A DNA stretch of 64,000 nt from Cyclobacteriaceae bacterium (GCA_028284125.1 JANQSI010000018.1:547093-611092); one strand, 5' to 3'; numbered from the stretch's first letter, positions 7,396 through 16,396 are shown. Notes: a model not told the origin generated them from the sequence alone. Numbers and translations are program-made.

Positions 7396-9654
7396 CTAAA
7401 ATTTATATGTTGCCCTTAAAAAATAAGATCTTCCGTATGCCAGTGCTGTGGTGGTAGCAGCAGCAGAGTGAACGCCAGCTTGCCCTGTAGTCGTTTGGAC
7501 ATCTGTGATATTCATTAAGTTTTTAACTCCGCCCCGAAACTCAAAATGGTTATTGAATCGCCATGTAGAGGTGAGGTCCAGCCAATTGAATGATTCTGTC
7601 ACCCCTTTTCTAAACTCTTCATCTTCCTGAATGTATTGCTCAACTCTCCCGGTATGTTTATAGTACAAAGCCAGGCTAAGATTTGGCTTGAGTTTGTAAA
7701 TCGTATTGAAGTTTAACTCGGGAGAAAAAAGGAAGTCATCAAGGCTATTGTCGTCTTCAAAAAACTGGTTAAATCTTCCGATGTAGGAGGCGCCTACGTT
7801 AATGGCAATTTTAGGCCATTCGAGTTGATTGTTGAAGCTGAGTCCTTTCGACTTAAATCTTTCAATGTTGATGTATTGAAACTGAAGTGGTGCTTCGTTA
7901 ACTACTGCCAACATGATTTGATCACTCAGGTTGTTATAAAAAAGTTTGAGTGAACTTGATGCAAGGAGATTTCCCGTCTTGATTCTTTTCTTTATATCAA
8001 GTGAAAGACCGTAACCATCTTCAGGTCTTAACTCAGGATTTCCTCTCACATCATGGTTTGCGTCCACGAACCAGAAATACAATTCGGTGATGTTTGGTGT
8101 TCGATAGGATCGTCCGGCCGAAAACCTGATATCAAAATTTGCTGGGGCATTGTATTTGGCATTAATCGAATAGATCAAAGGGGAGGCATACAATGAGTTA
8201 TAAAATGTTCTAAAACCAGGTCTTAAAGTCAGCTTGGAAATGGGAGTCCACTCCAGGTTTGCAAACCCAGCGATGTTATCAATGCTTTGTTGACCTTCAT
8301 CAATTTGAGCACCATCTACACTTTCATGAGTATATTCATACCCTAGCTCAAGGTCGAATGGTTGCGAGCCTAGAATATTGGTCACATTTCCTCGGCTTGT
8401 AAATGATTCAAGGAAACTTATTTCTTCATTTGTGATTTCCTCTTCTTGTTCCGTTTGAATTCGGTATCTGTAGTTGTATTGTCGGGCCCTTACTTTAGTA
8501 AATGCTGAAACTACGCTATAGCCAATTGGATTGTCATGACCTAACTGACCCGAGAAATCAAGGTAGTGACCGTAGCGCCTTGTTTCGTTGCGAAGATCAA
8601 GAGCAAATGGATTTTCAATTCCCGAAGAAATATGCTCGTCAGGAAAGACAACACGTGAATGTCTGTCCAGTTTTTGACCAAAGTAATTAACTCTATATCT
8701 GCCTCTGAATCTTTTTCCTTTATAGGTGGCAAAAGCACTTGTCGCGTATTGTAATTTGGGAAGCCAGTCGTGTCCTCTCAGATCATCATTTTCGGTATGA
8801 TCCTTACCTTCAAATCCATTGAAAAATCCTCGAAAATCATTTCGCTGAAATTCGCCCTGAATGCTCCACTTTTCACCAAGATCTTTACCAAGGTTTATTG
8901 TTTGAATGTGGCGCCCTTTATCCCATCCATATTCTGGTCCAACTGTTTCTTCCTGTATGGATACAGAATTGTACGTAGATTGCTTAGTGATCAAATTCAC
9001 TACACCTGCTAATGCATTGGCACCATAACTCACCGCCATTGGGCCCTCCACAATTTCAACGCGCTCAATGGAGTTCATATTTATCTGGGATATATCAACA
9101 TTGTTTCCATTCCCGTTGATACTTGGCACAGGAATCCCGTCAATAAGCACTTTGACATATTGTCCATCCAAACCAAGCATGCTTATGGAGGTCCGGCCTT
9201 CCGATTTGCTAGGAGTTAGCGTGATGTTGAGGTTGTTGCTTAGAACATCGGCCAGATCAATAGCACCCTGGGCTTCAATTTGTTCTCTGTGAATGGCCTT
9301 TACGGTGTGAACCGACTGGTCAATGGATTGAGGCTCGAACTGCCCAGTGACAACAACATCATTCAAGTAGGTAGCTTCCGGAGCAAGAGAAATTACCGAT
9401 TCTGTGGTTAAAAGTTTTCCATTGAGATTTGAGTAGGAGACATGGCTGACCTGGTATTGAACCGGTAGATTTAGTGAAAAATTGAAATGGCCGCTTTCAT
9501 CCGTAACACCAAATTCTTCACCCTGGTTATTTCTTACAACTACAAGTACACTAGATACTGGCTCTTTTGTTTCCTGATCGAGGACTTTCAATACACTTTG
9601 TGAAAAACTTCGTGCAACTGTGAATATGAGTGTTATTGCTATGATTAATTTCAT
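7396..9654 (-). CDS. hmuR: TonB-dependent heme receptor (HmuR-like)
   Basis: A 752-residue outer-membrane receptor. After a signal peptide comes a carboxypeptidase-regulatory-like domain (about 20-90), then the plug (about 110-225: SVHTVKAIHREQIEAQGAIDLADVLSNN onward, IERVEIVEGPMAVSYGANALAGVVNLIT) and a 22-strand barrel ending in YFLRATYKF. Around residues 515-540 it carries YRTP, a His in DANHD, then NPEL. This resembles the FRAP-His-NPNL signature of heme/hemoglobin receptors, supporting heme as substrate over a siderophore. The start codon follows a perfect iron-box palindrome by two bases, the same 26-bp arrangement as the orphan regulator. It heads the hmuR-hmuY-DUF6607 operon. Confidence 0.85.
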   Translation of the reverse strand: MKLIIAITLIFTVARSFSQSVLKVLDQETKEPVSSVLVVVRNNQGEEFGVTDESGHFNFSLNLPVQYQVSHVSYSNLNGKLLTTESVISLAPEATYLNDVVVTGQFEPQSIDQSVHTVKAIHREQIEAQGAIDLADVLSNNLNITLTPSKSEGRTSISMLGLDGQYVKVLIDGIPVPSINGNGNNVDISQINMNSIERVEIVEGPMAVSYGANALAGVVNLITKQSTYNSVSIQEETVGPEYGWDKGRHIQTINLGKDLGEKWSIQGEFQRNDFRGFFNGFEGKDHTENDDLRGHDWLPKLQYATSAFATYKGKRFRGRYRVNYFGQKLDRHSRVVFPDEHISSGIENPFALDLRNETRRYGHYLDFSGQLGHDNPIGYSVVSAFTKVRARQYNYRYRIQTEQEEEITNEEISFLESFTSRGNVTNILGSQPFDLELGYEYTHESVDGAQIDEGQQSIDNIAGFANLEWTPISKLTLRPGFRTFYNSLYASPLIYSINAKYNAPANFDIRFSAGRSYRTPNITELYFWFVDANHDVRGNPELRPEDGYGLSLDIKKRIKTGNLLASSSLKLFYNNLSDQIMLAVVNEAPLQFQYINIERFKSKGLSFNNQLEWPKIAINVGASYIGRFNQFFEDDNSLDDFLFSPELNFNTIYKLKPNLSLALYYKHTGRVEQYIQEDEEFRKGVTESFNWLDLTSTWRFNNHFEFRGGVKNLMNITDVQTTTGQAGVHSAAATTTALAYGRSYFLRATYKF

Positions 9655-9656
9655 TA

Positions 9657-9673
9657 TTTAGAATGATTCTAAA
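9657..9673. promoter_or_regulatory. Palindromic iron-box-like operator of hmuR, perfect copy
   Basis: Perfect 8+1+8 palindrome reading TTTAGAATCATTCTAAA on the minus strand. It is flanked by TTTG upstream and by TA then ATG downstream, exactly as at 3276-3301. Confidence 0.8.
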
Positions 9674-9740
9674 CAAATGCAAATATCAAAGCGTTGGATA
9701 ATCCACACAATCGCCAATCTTAGTGAATTTCGAATTAGCT

Positions 9741-9755
9741 AGAACTAGTGATTGT
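9741..9755 (+). promoter_or_regulatory. Shared upstream element AGAACTAGYGATTGT, copy 2
   Basis: AGAACTAGTGATTGT differs from 4440-4454 at one base. It lies 31 bp before the operator at 9787. A CAACTTTG at 9775-9782 could be the -7 element, 20 bp after the ATTG. Confidence 0.5.
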
Positions 9756-9786
9756 GAGAGTGAGAGATACTGTTCAACTTTGCTTA

Positions 9787-9803
9787 TTTGGAAGCATTCT
9801 AAA
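9787..9803. promoter_or_regulatory. Iron-box-like operator of the ankyrin operon, imperfect
   Basis: TTTGGAAGCATTCTAAA matches the palindrome on its right arm and 6 of 8 positions on the left. It ends 11 bp before the ATG at 9815, consistent with control of the ankyrin-DUF2271-reductase operon. Confidence 0.6.
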
Positions 9804-9814
9804 CAACAACACAA

Positions 9815-11317
9815 ATGAAATTCTCAAACAGCTACTTTCTACTTATCATTTTGGTGGTTTTAGGTAATGTGACTTATGGCCAGAACAAGAACATTTTGAT
9901 TGACCGGTCATTTTGGAAGCAACAACCTTCTGTAGAAGAGGTTGAGAAAAAAATCAAAGAAGGTCACTCCCCAACAGCAATGACCTCTTCCAATTTTGAT
10001 GCAACAGTCTATGCCATCTTAGAGAACAATTCTCTTGAAACGATAAAGTATCTACTTACGCAGGGTAATGCGGTTGACAAAATCACTCATGATGGGAGAA
10101 CCTATTTGATGTGGGCAGCTTTAAGAGGAAATATTGAGGTAATGAAGTACCTGGTGGATGAAGGAGCGAAATTGGACATAGTCGACCAACATGGTTATTC
10201 ATTGTTAATGTTTCCTGCATCAAATGGGCAGCCGAACACGATGATGTATGATTATATGCAAAATGAATTGGGCATTGACATTCTTGAAGAAAAAGACAGA
10301 AATGGAAGGAATGCTTTGCTTGCTTGTGCATCGCGAATAAAAGATTTTGAGTTGGTGGATTACTTCATTTCCAAAGGATTGGATATCAATAGTGTGGATG
10401 CCAACGGAAATGGGATGTTTCACTATGCAGCTCAAACGGGCGATAAAAAAGTGATCAAGAAGCTTGTTGCTGATTACAAAGTCAATGCTGGATTGAATGA
10501 AAACACGAATGAGAACGCTATTCTGTTTGCGACAAGGAGAAATGGACCTAGTCTTTCTTTCTTTCAATACTTAGAAAAAGAGTTTGATCTGGACCCGGCC
10601 ATCGTTTCTAAAAAAGGACAAAATGCACTTCATAGTTTGGTGACTCGAACGAAAGACCTGGAAACGATTCGCTATTTTGTTGAGAAGGGAGCAGATCCAA
10701 ATCAGCAGGATGATAAAGGAAATAGTGCACTCATCAATGCATCGGCGAGAGGTTCTAAGGAAGTAATCGAATACTTGATCAGTAAAACGTCCGATATCAA
10801 TGTGACCAATAAAGATGGATTGTCCGGTCTGACAAGAGCGGTAAAGTACAACTCGCTTGAGGTTGCAAAACTTCTAAAGGACAGTGGAGCAGATATCGAA
10901 GTTGTTGATCGAAAAGGAAATAATCTGGGCTATCATTTGGTTGATGCATTTAACAGAGATGTTGATGCCTTCAAGCAAAAAAGCGAATACCTGGTTGGTC
11001 TTGGACTTGACATGAACTCCAAACAATCGGAAGGCACCACATTGGTACACAATGCAATCAAAAAGAGTGATATCGAGCTGTTGAAGGTGTTACTGTCTTA
11101 CGGAATTGACATTAATGCCAAGGATGAAAATGGTGATACAGCCCTTCATAAAGCAGCGCTCCAATCACAGGATGAAAAAATGTTGAAGTACCTGGTGAAA
11201 GCTGGAGCAGATCTTGGAATCAACACTGCATTTGATGAGTCGGCATATGATTTAGCAAAAAGCAATGAAATGTTAGCTGACACAAACATTGAATTCTTAA
11301 AAGCAGAAGGGAAATGA
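9815..11317 (+). CDS. Exported ankyrin-repeat protein in the heme/iron operon
   Basis: A 500-residue protein with a signal peptide (MKFSNSYFLLIILVVLGNVTYGQ), so its ankyrin repeats are periplasmic or surface-exposed rather than cytosolic. About 12 repeats run from residue 60 to the C-terminus. Clear examples are GRTYLMWAALRGNIEVMKYLVDEGAKLD, KGQNALHSLVTRTKDLETIRYFVEKGAD and NGDTALHKAALQSQDEKMLKYLVKAGADLG (shown here only as recognisable units). Ankyrins act as binding scaffolds; a partner among the heme proteins next door is inferred. The gene is first in an operon whose next start overlaps its stop (ATGA), and it is divergent from hmuR. Confidence 0.85.
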   Translation: MKFSNSYFLLIILVVLGNVTYGQNKNILIDRSFWKQQPSVEEVEKKIKEGHSPTAMTSSNFDATVYAILENNSLETIKYLLTQGNAVDKITHDGRTYLMWAALRGNIEVMKYLVDEGAKLDIVDQHGYSLLMFPASNGQPNTMMYDYMQNELGIDILEEKDRNGRNALLACASRIKDFELVDYFISKGLDINSVDANGNGMFHYAAQTGDKKVIKKLVADYKVNAGLNENTNENAILFATRRNGPSLSFFQYLEKEFDLDPAIVSKKGQNALHSLVTRTKDLETIRYFVEKGADPNQQDDKGNSALINASARGSKEVIEYLISKTSDINVTNKDGLSGLTRAVKYNSLEVAKLLKDSGADIEVVDRKGNNLGYHLVDAFNRDVDAFKQKSEYLVGLGLDMNSKQSEGTTLVHNAIKKSDIELLKVLLSYGIDINAKDENGDTALHKAALQSQDEKMLKYLVKAGADLGINTAFDESAYDLAKSNEMLADTNIEFLKAEGK

Positions 11318-11799
11318 AAAGATTGGTTTTTCTGGTTGCATTGTTCCTTTTTGCTTTTGTAGGTACCTCGTGGAAATATAGCAATGGAACCAAAAATGTG
11401 AAGTGTCTCATCCAGTTGACCAATTATGGCGGTGAAGGAGCCTACATCGCCGTTTCTCTTTTGGACTCTACGGGCGCTTATAAACAAACCTTATATGTTG
11501 GTGGCTTTGAAGAGGAATGGTATCCGGACCTTCCTGAATGGTATGCTTTTTATAACGATGATTTTGAATCGATCGATGGTATCACTGGTGCTTCCATTCA
11601 AAGCGGAGGAAGAAAAATTACCTCATTAGTGATAGCTGCTGACAAACTCGATGCGGGTTACAAATTGCGGTTTGAGACATCAGTAGAAGATGAATCTTAC
11701 TTCAGCAAAGATGTGGAGGTTGATCTGACGAGTGAAAACATCAATCAAACGGTAGAAGGATCAGGCTACATTCGCCTTGTAAAAATGATGGCAAACTAA
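11314..11799 (+). CDS. DUF2271 protein with putative FMN-attachment motif
   Basis: A 161-residue exported protein with an N-terminal signal segment (MKRLVFLVALFLFAFVGTSW). The domain is DUF2271: KCLIQLTNYGGEGAYIAVSLLD, then EEEWYPDLPEWYAFY, then the segment DGITGASIQSGGRK at residues 88-101. The TGASIQS part fits the [S/T]GA[S/T]xx[S/T] pattern at which ApbE transferases attach FMN covalently to extracytosolic proteins, as in NqrC/RnfG. Ser94 would be the acceptor; this is a prediction. It overlaps the ankyrin gene by four bases and is seven bases before the membrane flavoreductase, so electrons could flow reductase to DUF2271 to ferric substrate. No apbE gene is seen in this window. Confidence 0.75.
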   Translation: MKRLVFLVALFLFAFVGTSWKYSNGTKNVKCLIQLTNYGGEGAYIAVSLLDSTGAYKQTLYVGGFEEEWYPDLPEWYAFYNDDFESIDGITGASIQSGGRKITSLVIAADKLDAGYKLRFETSVEDESYFSKDVEVDLTSENINQTVEGSGYIRLVKMMAN

Positions 11800-11806
11800 C
11801 TTGTCG

Positions 11807-14005
11807 ATGAAGGTTTCTCCCTGGAGACTTCTACATTTATGGCTGGCCATTGTTTCTTCAGTTTTCATCCTGATTGCATCAATCACGGGAGTGATTCTGG
11901 CGATTGAGCCGGTTTATCAACAATCATATGGATACGAAAGACCTGAAGCAGATGAACTTTCAGTGACTGATCTCATTGAAAATACGTCTGTTGCTTACCC
12001 AGAAATTTCAAGCATTCGAAAAGATCATAATGACTATTATCAAATCACCATTTTTGATGAAGAAGGCGAAAGCACTTTTTATGTAGATCCCATTACAGGT
12101 GAGCGGTTGGGTGAACTTATCAAAACTCCGGAACTATTTGATTTTGCGCGTGTCCTTCATCGCTCACTTTACTTGAAACAGACTGGGCGCTTTATAATAG
12201 GAGTTACTTCGTTGCTTTTGGTTTTTATATGCATCGCAGGTTTTGTTCTGGTAGTGAGAAAACAGGGCGGAATAGTTTTATACTTCAATAAGGTAGTCAA
12301 GGAAAATTTCTATCAGGATTACCATACCAAATTGGGGAAAATTTTCATTTGGCTGATCCTATTCGTCAGCATCACAGGCACCATTTTGTTTCTTGAGCGC
12401 TTTGATCTATTAGGAGAACAAACGATCAGTCACTCTTTTGATTCACCACAAAGTGATCAACCGGCAACTTCGGATTTTGATGTCTTCGAGTCAACCCCAC
12501 TTAGCGATTTCAAAGAATTGGTATTTCCGTTTTCAGATTTCGATGATGATTACTTTGAGCTCAAGCTGGAGGATAAGGAGTATTTAATTAACCAAAAGAC
12601 AGGAGCTGTAGCTAGCGAGATTGATTATAGCAACGGAATCTTAATTTCAAATTTTGCTTTTAAATGGCATACGGGAGAAGGCCAAACCTGGTGGGCCATC
12701 ACGCTCGGAATTTCTTCCGTTGGACTGCTATTTTTCATCTATTCAGGCTTTGCTATTTATTTCAAACGAATTTCTTCGAAATCAAAATGGAAAAACACAT
12801 TTCCAAAGGAACAATGTGAGTTGGTAGTTGCAGTTGGGTCAGAAACTGGGTCAACCGCAGAAAAAGCTAGCGCGCTTCACAAAGCACTTGTCAAAGAAGG
12901 TGTCAAAGCTTTTACGGTCACGCTGAATGATTTTGAATACTTCCCATCAATGAAGCATTTAGTGGTGATGACCTCTACCTATGGAAAGGGAGATGCTCCA
13001 TCTAATGCTAGCCAATTCGTCAAAAATTTTAATTCTGTTAAAGACCAATATGCTCCTTTTCAATACAGTGTCATAGGATTTGGGTCCAGATCCTATCCGG
13101 ATTTTTGCCAATATGCTGTTGAATTAGATCAGTTCCTTGAGCAGCATACTTCAGCCTCACGTCTGCTTCCTCTTCACAAAGTAGAAGATGGTTCACTCAA
13201 TGGATTTGAAGGATGGGTGCAGGCGGTTGCGAATAAATTGAACCATGAGCTTAGAGTGAACGACTTTCTCAAAAAGCCGACGCTTGTCAATCTTCAGGTT
13301 GCTAAAAATACGGTTTCACAAAATCTGGAAGATCAAACGTTCCTGATGGAATTGACTGCTAGTAATGAGAACCTAAAGGACATCCAATCCGGAGATTTAT
13401 TAGCAATTTCTGGTGAAGATGGTATCCTCAGGTACTATTCCATGTCTGTAGATAAATCAAGGAAAGCAATTCTCCTCAGTATTAAAAAGCACAAAGAGGG
13501 AAAGGTATCTAATCACCTATCTCGATTGGCAGTAGGCAGCCACGTTGAAGCATCTTTCAAGAAAAATCCAATTTTTCATTTTCCAAAAAAAGCTTCCGGT
13601 GTTTTACTTATCGCAAATGGAACAGGTATAGCTCCTTTCTTGGGCATGCTAGCATCCAATGCGCGAAAAATTCCTACCATGCTATTCTGGGGAGGAAAAA
13701 ATGAAACTTCTCTATGTTTATATAAACCCTATTCGGATGAACTCAAAGAAGATGGAAAACTGGAGCATTTTCAGACGGCTTATTCAAGGATTGAAAATGG
13801 AGCTAAATATGTCCAGGAACTTTTGCTACAGAACGAAAGTCTAGTCACCAGTATTCTGAAGAATCAAGGTGTCATTATGATTTGTGGATCACTCAAAATG
13901 CAGGAAGGTGTGGAGAAAATCTTAAATGGGATTGCAGAGAAAAACCTAAACCAGCCAATTGGTTTCTTTAAAGACAAGAAGATGGTTAGAGCAGATTGTT
14001 ATTGA
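11807..14005 (+). CDS. PepSY-TM / flavodoxin / FNR fused membrane reductase
   Basis: A fusion of about 732 residues. The N-terminal half is a PepSY-associated membrane module: helices near residues 12-32, 125-150, 175-195 and 295-320, with two periplasmic PepSY-type segments (YYQITIFDEEGESTFYVDP; YFELKLEDKEYLINQKTG) and conserved His residues (LHRSLY, KWHTGEGQTWW). Then comes a cytosolic flavodoxin domain (VVAVGSETGSTAEKASAL, MTSTYGKGDAP, IGFGSRSYPDFC). Last is an FAD/NAD(P)H reductase (RYYSMSV, ANGTGIAPFLGML, MICGSLKMQEGV). Such proteins pass NAD(P)H electrons across the inner membrane and are known from ferric-siderophore reduction. An alternative TTG start lies two codons upstream at 11801; the ATG at 11807 is preferred. 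Confidence 0.85.
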   Translation: MKVSPWRLLHLWLAIVSSVFILIASITGVILAIEPVYQQSYGYERPEADELSVTDLIENTSVAYPEISSIRKDHNDYYQITIFDEEGESTFYVDPITGERLGELIKTPELFDFARVLHRSLYLKQTGRFIIGVTSLLLVFICIAGFVLVVRKQGGIVLYFNKVVKENFYQDYHTKLGKIFIWLILFVSITGTILFLERFDLLGEQTISHSFDSPQSDQPATSDFDVFESTPLSDFKELVFPFSDFDDDYFELKLEDKEYLINQKTGAVASEIDYSNGILISNFAFKWHTGEGQTWWAITLGISSVGLLFFIYSGFAIYFKRISSKSKWKNTFPKEQCELVVAVGSETGSTAEKASALHKALVKEGVKAFTVTLNDFEYFPSMKHLVVMTSTYGKGDAPSNASQFVKNFNSVKDQYAPFQYSVIGFGSRSYPDFCQYAVELDQFLEQHTSASRLLPLHKVEDGSLNGFEGWVQAVANKLNHELRVNDFLKKPTLVNLQVAKNTVSQNLEDQTFLMELTASNENLKDIQSGDLLAISGEDGILRYYSMSVDKSRKAILLSIKKHKEGKVSNHLSRLAVGSHVEASFKKNPIFHFPKKASGVLLIANGTGIAPFLGMLASNARKIPTMLFWGGKNETSLCLYKPYSDELKEDGKLEHFQTAYSRIENGAKYVQELLLQNESLVTSILKNQGVIMICGSLKMQEGVEKILNGIAEKNLNQPIGFFKDKKMVRADCY

Positions 14006-14014
14006 TCACTTCGA

Positions 14015-14122
14015 CTACCCACAATTATCACATTTTCCATCCTTCTTTTTTGGTGCAAATGATCGCACCATAAAAAAACACGCATAAAGGAAAAGTAAAC
14101 CGACAATGGATAATTGAATCAT
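14015..14122 (-). CDS. FeoB-associated Cys-rich membrane peptide (35 aa)
   Basis: A very small gene directly after feoB. Its ATG (14120-14122) overlaps the feoB stop as ATGA, a strong sign of translational coupling. The product has one N-terminal membrane helix (IQLSIVGLLFLYACFFMV) and a short basic tail ending in CDNCG, i.e. a Cys-x2-Cys motif at the end. This is the layout of the short FeoB-associated Cys-rich proteins found after feoB in many bacteria, possibly filling the FeoC place. A role in binding Fe(II) at the cytosolic mouth of FeoB or in its stability is inferred. Confidence 0.75.
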   Translation of the reverse strand: MIQLSIVGLLFLYACFFMVRSFAPKKKDGKCDNCG

Positions 14123-16005
14123 GCGATTAATTGATAAGCGATCAATGAACTAACATATGCAAGAACAGTCATATAGCCTAATTGGACCAACGGCCATTTC
14201 CAGCTTTTTGTTTCTCTTTTGGTGATGGCGAGCGTACTCATGCATTGCATGGCGAATGCATAAAATATCATCAACGAAATTCCAGTTGCAAGTCCATAGA
14301 GTTTTTCACCAGTTGCTGGATTGATCTCTTGGTTCATTCTTTCTAACAATGAGGCTTCCATATCCGATTCGTCAATACTGTATATGGTGGCCATCGTTCC
14401 AACAAAAACTTCACGCGCCGCAAACGAGGTAATTAAGGAAATCCCAATTTTCCAGTCGTATCCTAATGGTGCAATCGCTGGTTCAATTTGTTTACCAAGA
14501 ATCCCGATGAACGAAGTTTCCAGAGAAGTTTGTGGTATGACTGATTCGCTTTCGTCTGCATTGGATCCAAAAGAATCAGGGCCATAAGAACCTAGTACCC
14601 ACAATATGATTGAGATCGCCAGAATAATCCGACCTGCTCCCCATACAAAAGCCTTGCTTTTTTCATACACATTAAAAGCAACAGTACTTAATCTCGGCAT
14701 TTGATACCTTGGCATTTCCATGATCAAGAAGCTTTTGGACTTGGTCATGAGAATTGCTTTGAATATCATCGCGAAAATCAGTGCTGCAATAACACCGAGT
14801 AAGTACATTCCGAAAAGTACCAATCCTTGAAGGTTGGCAAATCCTCCTACCAATTGATCAGGTACGGTCAACGCAATGAGAAGAATGTAAACAGGTAATC
14901 GAGCTGAGCAACTCATGAGAGGAGTGACAAGAATGGTGATGAGCCTTTCTTTTGGCTGGTCTATGGAACGGCTCGACATGATCGCAGGAATAGCACAAGC
15001 AACACCCGACATTAATGGGACCACACTTTTGCCATGAAGTCCAAATGGGCGCATGATTTTATCCATCAGGAAAACGACTCGAGTCATATAGCCTGTTTCT
15101 TCCAAAATGGAAAGAAATAGAAACAGGAACGCGATCTGTGGAATGAAAATCACTACTCCACCAATTCCCGGAATAATTCCTTCGATGAATAATGAAGAAA
15201 GAGGTCCGGGCGGTAACTGAGTGGACAAGAAAGAACTAGAGCTTACAAAAAATGCATCAATCAAATCCATTGGGACATTCGCGAAAACATATATGAACTG
15301 AAAGATTACGAATAGAATGGCAATGAAAATCGCGTAACCCCAAACTCTATGAATAAGAATTCTGTCAAGTTGACTGGTTAATTTATGAAGTTGAGGTTTC
15401 TTTTCCTTGTGAAGGAATTTCAACAGCTTATCAATTTTTTGATATCGATCTTCCGTTTCTTTTAGGTAGTCGGTTCCATTGTCGCTTTGATAGAATTGTT
15501 GCCAGTTATCATTTTTCTCAAAAGACCCAATGGCAGATTTCAAATCATCAATACCTCCAGCTCTTGCATTCAAGGCAACAACCGGAACTCCGCCAAGAAG
15601 CGAACTCAATTTTTCTTCAGAAATATCCTGGTTGTCTTTTTGACTGAGATCTATTCGATTTAATGCGATGAGAACCGGGATCTTTAAATCGTACACCTGG
15701 GAAAACAAAAGAAGATTCCTTCTAAGATTGGTGGCATCTACTACTACCACAACTAAATCCGGCGGATTATCATCCGTTAAATAGTTCAGAACAACTTTCT
15801 CGTCTTCTGTTTTTGGGTTGATGCTATAGGTACCTGGTAAGTCAACTACATCAATTTTATTGTCCTGAAGTTTGAATGATCCATATTTCTTGTCAACTGT
15901 GACACCAGGATAATTTCCGACCTTTTGGTTGAGTCCAGTCAATAAATTGAAAATGGTACTTTTACCTACATTCGGATTCCCAACTAGTGCTATTTTATTG
16001 ATCAA
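14119..16005 (-). CDS. feoB: Ferrous iron transporter FeoB
   Basis: A 628-residue inner-membrane Fe(II) transporter with a G-protein domain. GTPase motifs: G1 GNPNVGKST at about 9-17, the G3 DLPGTYS near 57-63 and G4 NRID near 113-116. The membrane part has two Gate domains and the FeoB core: GIGGVVIFIPQIAFLFLFLS, DKIMRPFGLHGKSVVPLMSG with its conserved Cys (GVACAIPAIM), then PLMSCSARLPVYIL and AAREVFVGTMATIYS. It is shorter than E. coli FeoB (about 770) mainly in the soluble linker, as is common in Bacteroidota. It begins five bases after feoA and is transcribed from a promoter with an iron box. Confidence 0.95.
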   Translation of the reverse strand: MINKIALVGNPNVGKSTIFNLLTGLNQKVGNYPGVTVDKKYGSFKLQDNKIDVVDLPGTYSINPKTEDEKVVLNYLTDDNPPDLVVVVVDATNLRRNLLLFSQVYDLKIPVLIALNRIDLSQKDNQDISEEKLSSLLGGVPVVALNARAGGIDDLKSAIGSFEKNDNWQQFYQSDNGTDYLKETEDRYQKIDKLLKFLHKEKKPQLHKLTSQLDRILIHRVWGYAIFIAILFVIFQFIYVFANVPMDLIDAFFVSSSSFLSTQLPPGPLSSLFIEGIIPGIGGVVIFIPQIAFLFLFLSILEETGYMTRVVFLMDKIMRPFGLHGKSVVPLMSGVACAIPAIMSSRSIDQPKERLITILVTPLMSCSARLPVYILLIALTVPDQLVGGFANLQGLVLFGMYLLGVIAALIFAMIFKAILMTKSKSFLIMEMPRYQMPRLSTVAFNVYEKSKAFVWGAGRIILAISIILWVLGSYGPDSFGSNADESESVIPQTSLETSFIGILGKQIEPAIAPLGYDWKIGISLITSFAAREVFVGTMATIYSIDESDMEASLLERMNQEINPATGEKLYGLATGISLMIFYAFAMQCMSTLAITKRETKSWKWPLVQLGYMTVLAYVSSLIAYQLIA

Positions 16006-16010
16006 CGCCT

Positions 16011-16232
16011 CTACTTTTCTTCAATTGAAATTAATTCAGCTTCATTACGTCTAAGCATGACGAGATGTCCATCTACCTCGAACATTAATGGATCTCCAAA
16101 CGGAGCTTTGTTAACCATTAGCACGGTCTGATTAGGGTAGATTCCCATCTCATACAACCGATTTTTTAAATCACTTTCTTCAATGTGAGTAATTGAATGA
16201 GGTTGGTTTGGACGAATGGATGAAAGCTTCAT
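16011..16232 (-). CDS. feoA: FeoA family small SH3-like protein
   Basis: A 73-residue cytosolic FeoA domain: KNRLYEMGIYPNQTVLMVNKAPFGDPLMFEVD and the closing strand VMLRRNEAELISIE match the SH3-like barrel. FeoA is required for Fe(II) uptake by FeoB, probably by regulating its GTPase. First gene of feoA-feoB-Cys-peptide. The promoter upstream has TACATTTG on the minus strand with the operator at 16265-16281 in its spacer. Confidence 0.9.
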   Translation of the reverse strand: MKLSSIRPNQPHSITHIEESDLKNRLYEMGIYPNQTVLMVNKAPFGDPLMFEVDGHLVMLRRNEAELISIEEK

Positions 16233-16253
16233 TCAGGTTTTAATGAGTAATCG

Positions 16254-16261
16254 CAAATGTA
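16254..16261 (-). promoter_or_regulatory. -7 promoter element of feoAB
   Basis: Reads TACATTTG on the minus strand, an exact TAnnTTTG. A TTTG at 16278-16281 lies 16 bp upstream, slightly short of the usual spacing; it is part of the operator. Confidence 0.6.
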
Positions 16262-16264
16262 CTA

Positions 16265-16281
16265 TTTAGAATTATTCCAAA
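16265..16281. promoter_or_regulatory. Iron-box-like operator of feoAB, one mismatch
   Basis: TTTAGAATTATTCCAAA differs from the perfect palindrome at one base. It sits upstream of and nearly touching the -7 element of feoA, so binding would block the polymerase. Confidence 0.7.
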
Positions 16282-16396
16282 TAATTTATTGTTAATCTTT
16301 TTTCATGATATAAATCAGTCATTCTATGATTTAAATCAGCTAAATACTATTCCGCTGTGTGGATCTTCGTTTATGGAAATATCGGTCAGAATTTCA

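Noticed and set aside
8502..8738. Frames on both strands inside hmuR
   Set aside because: Out-of-frame shadows of the barrel region; no starts, domains or regulatory sequences.
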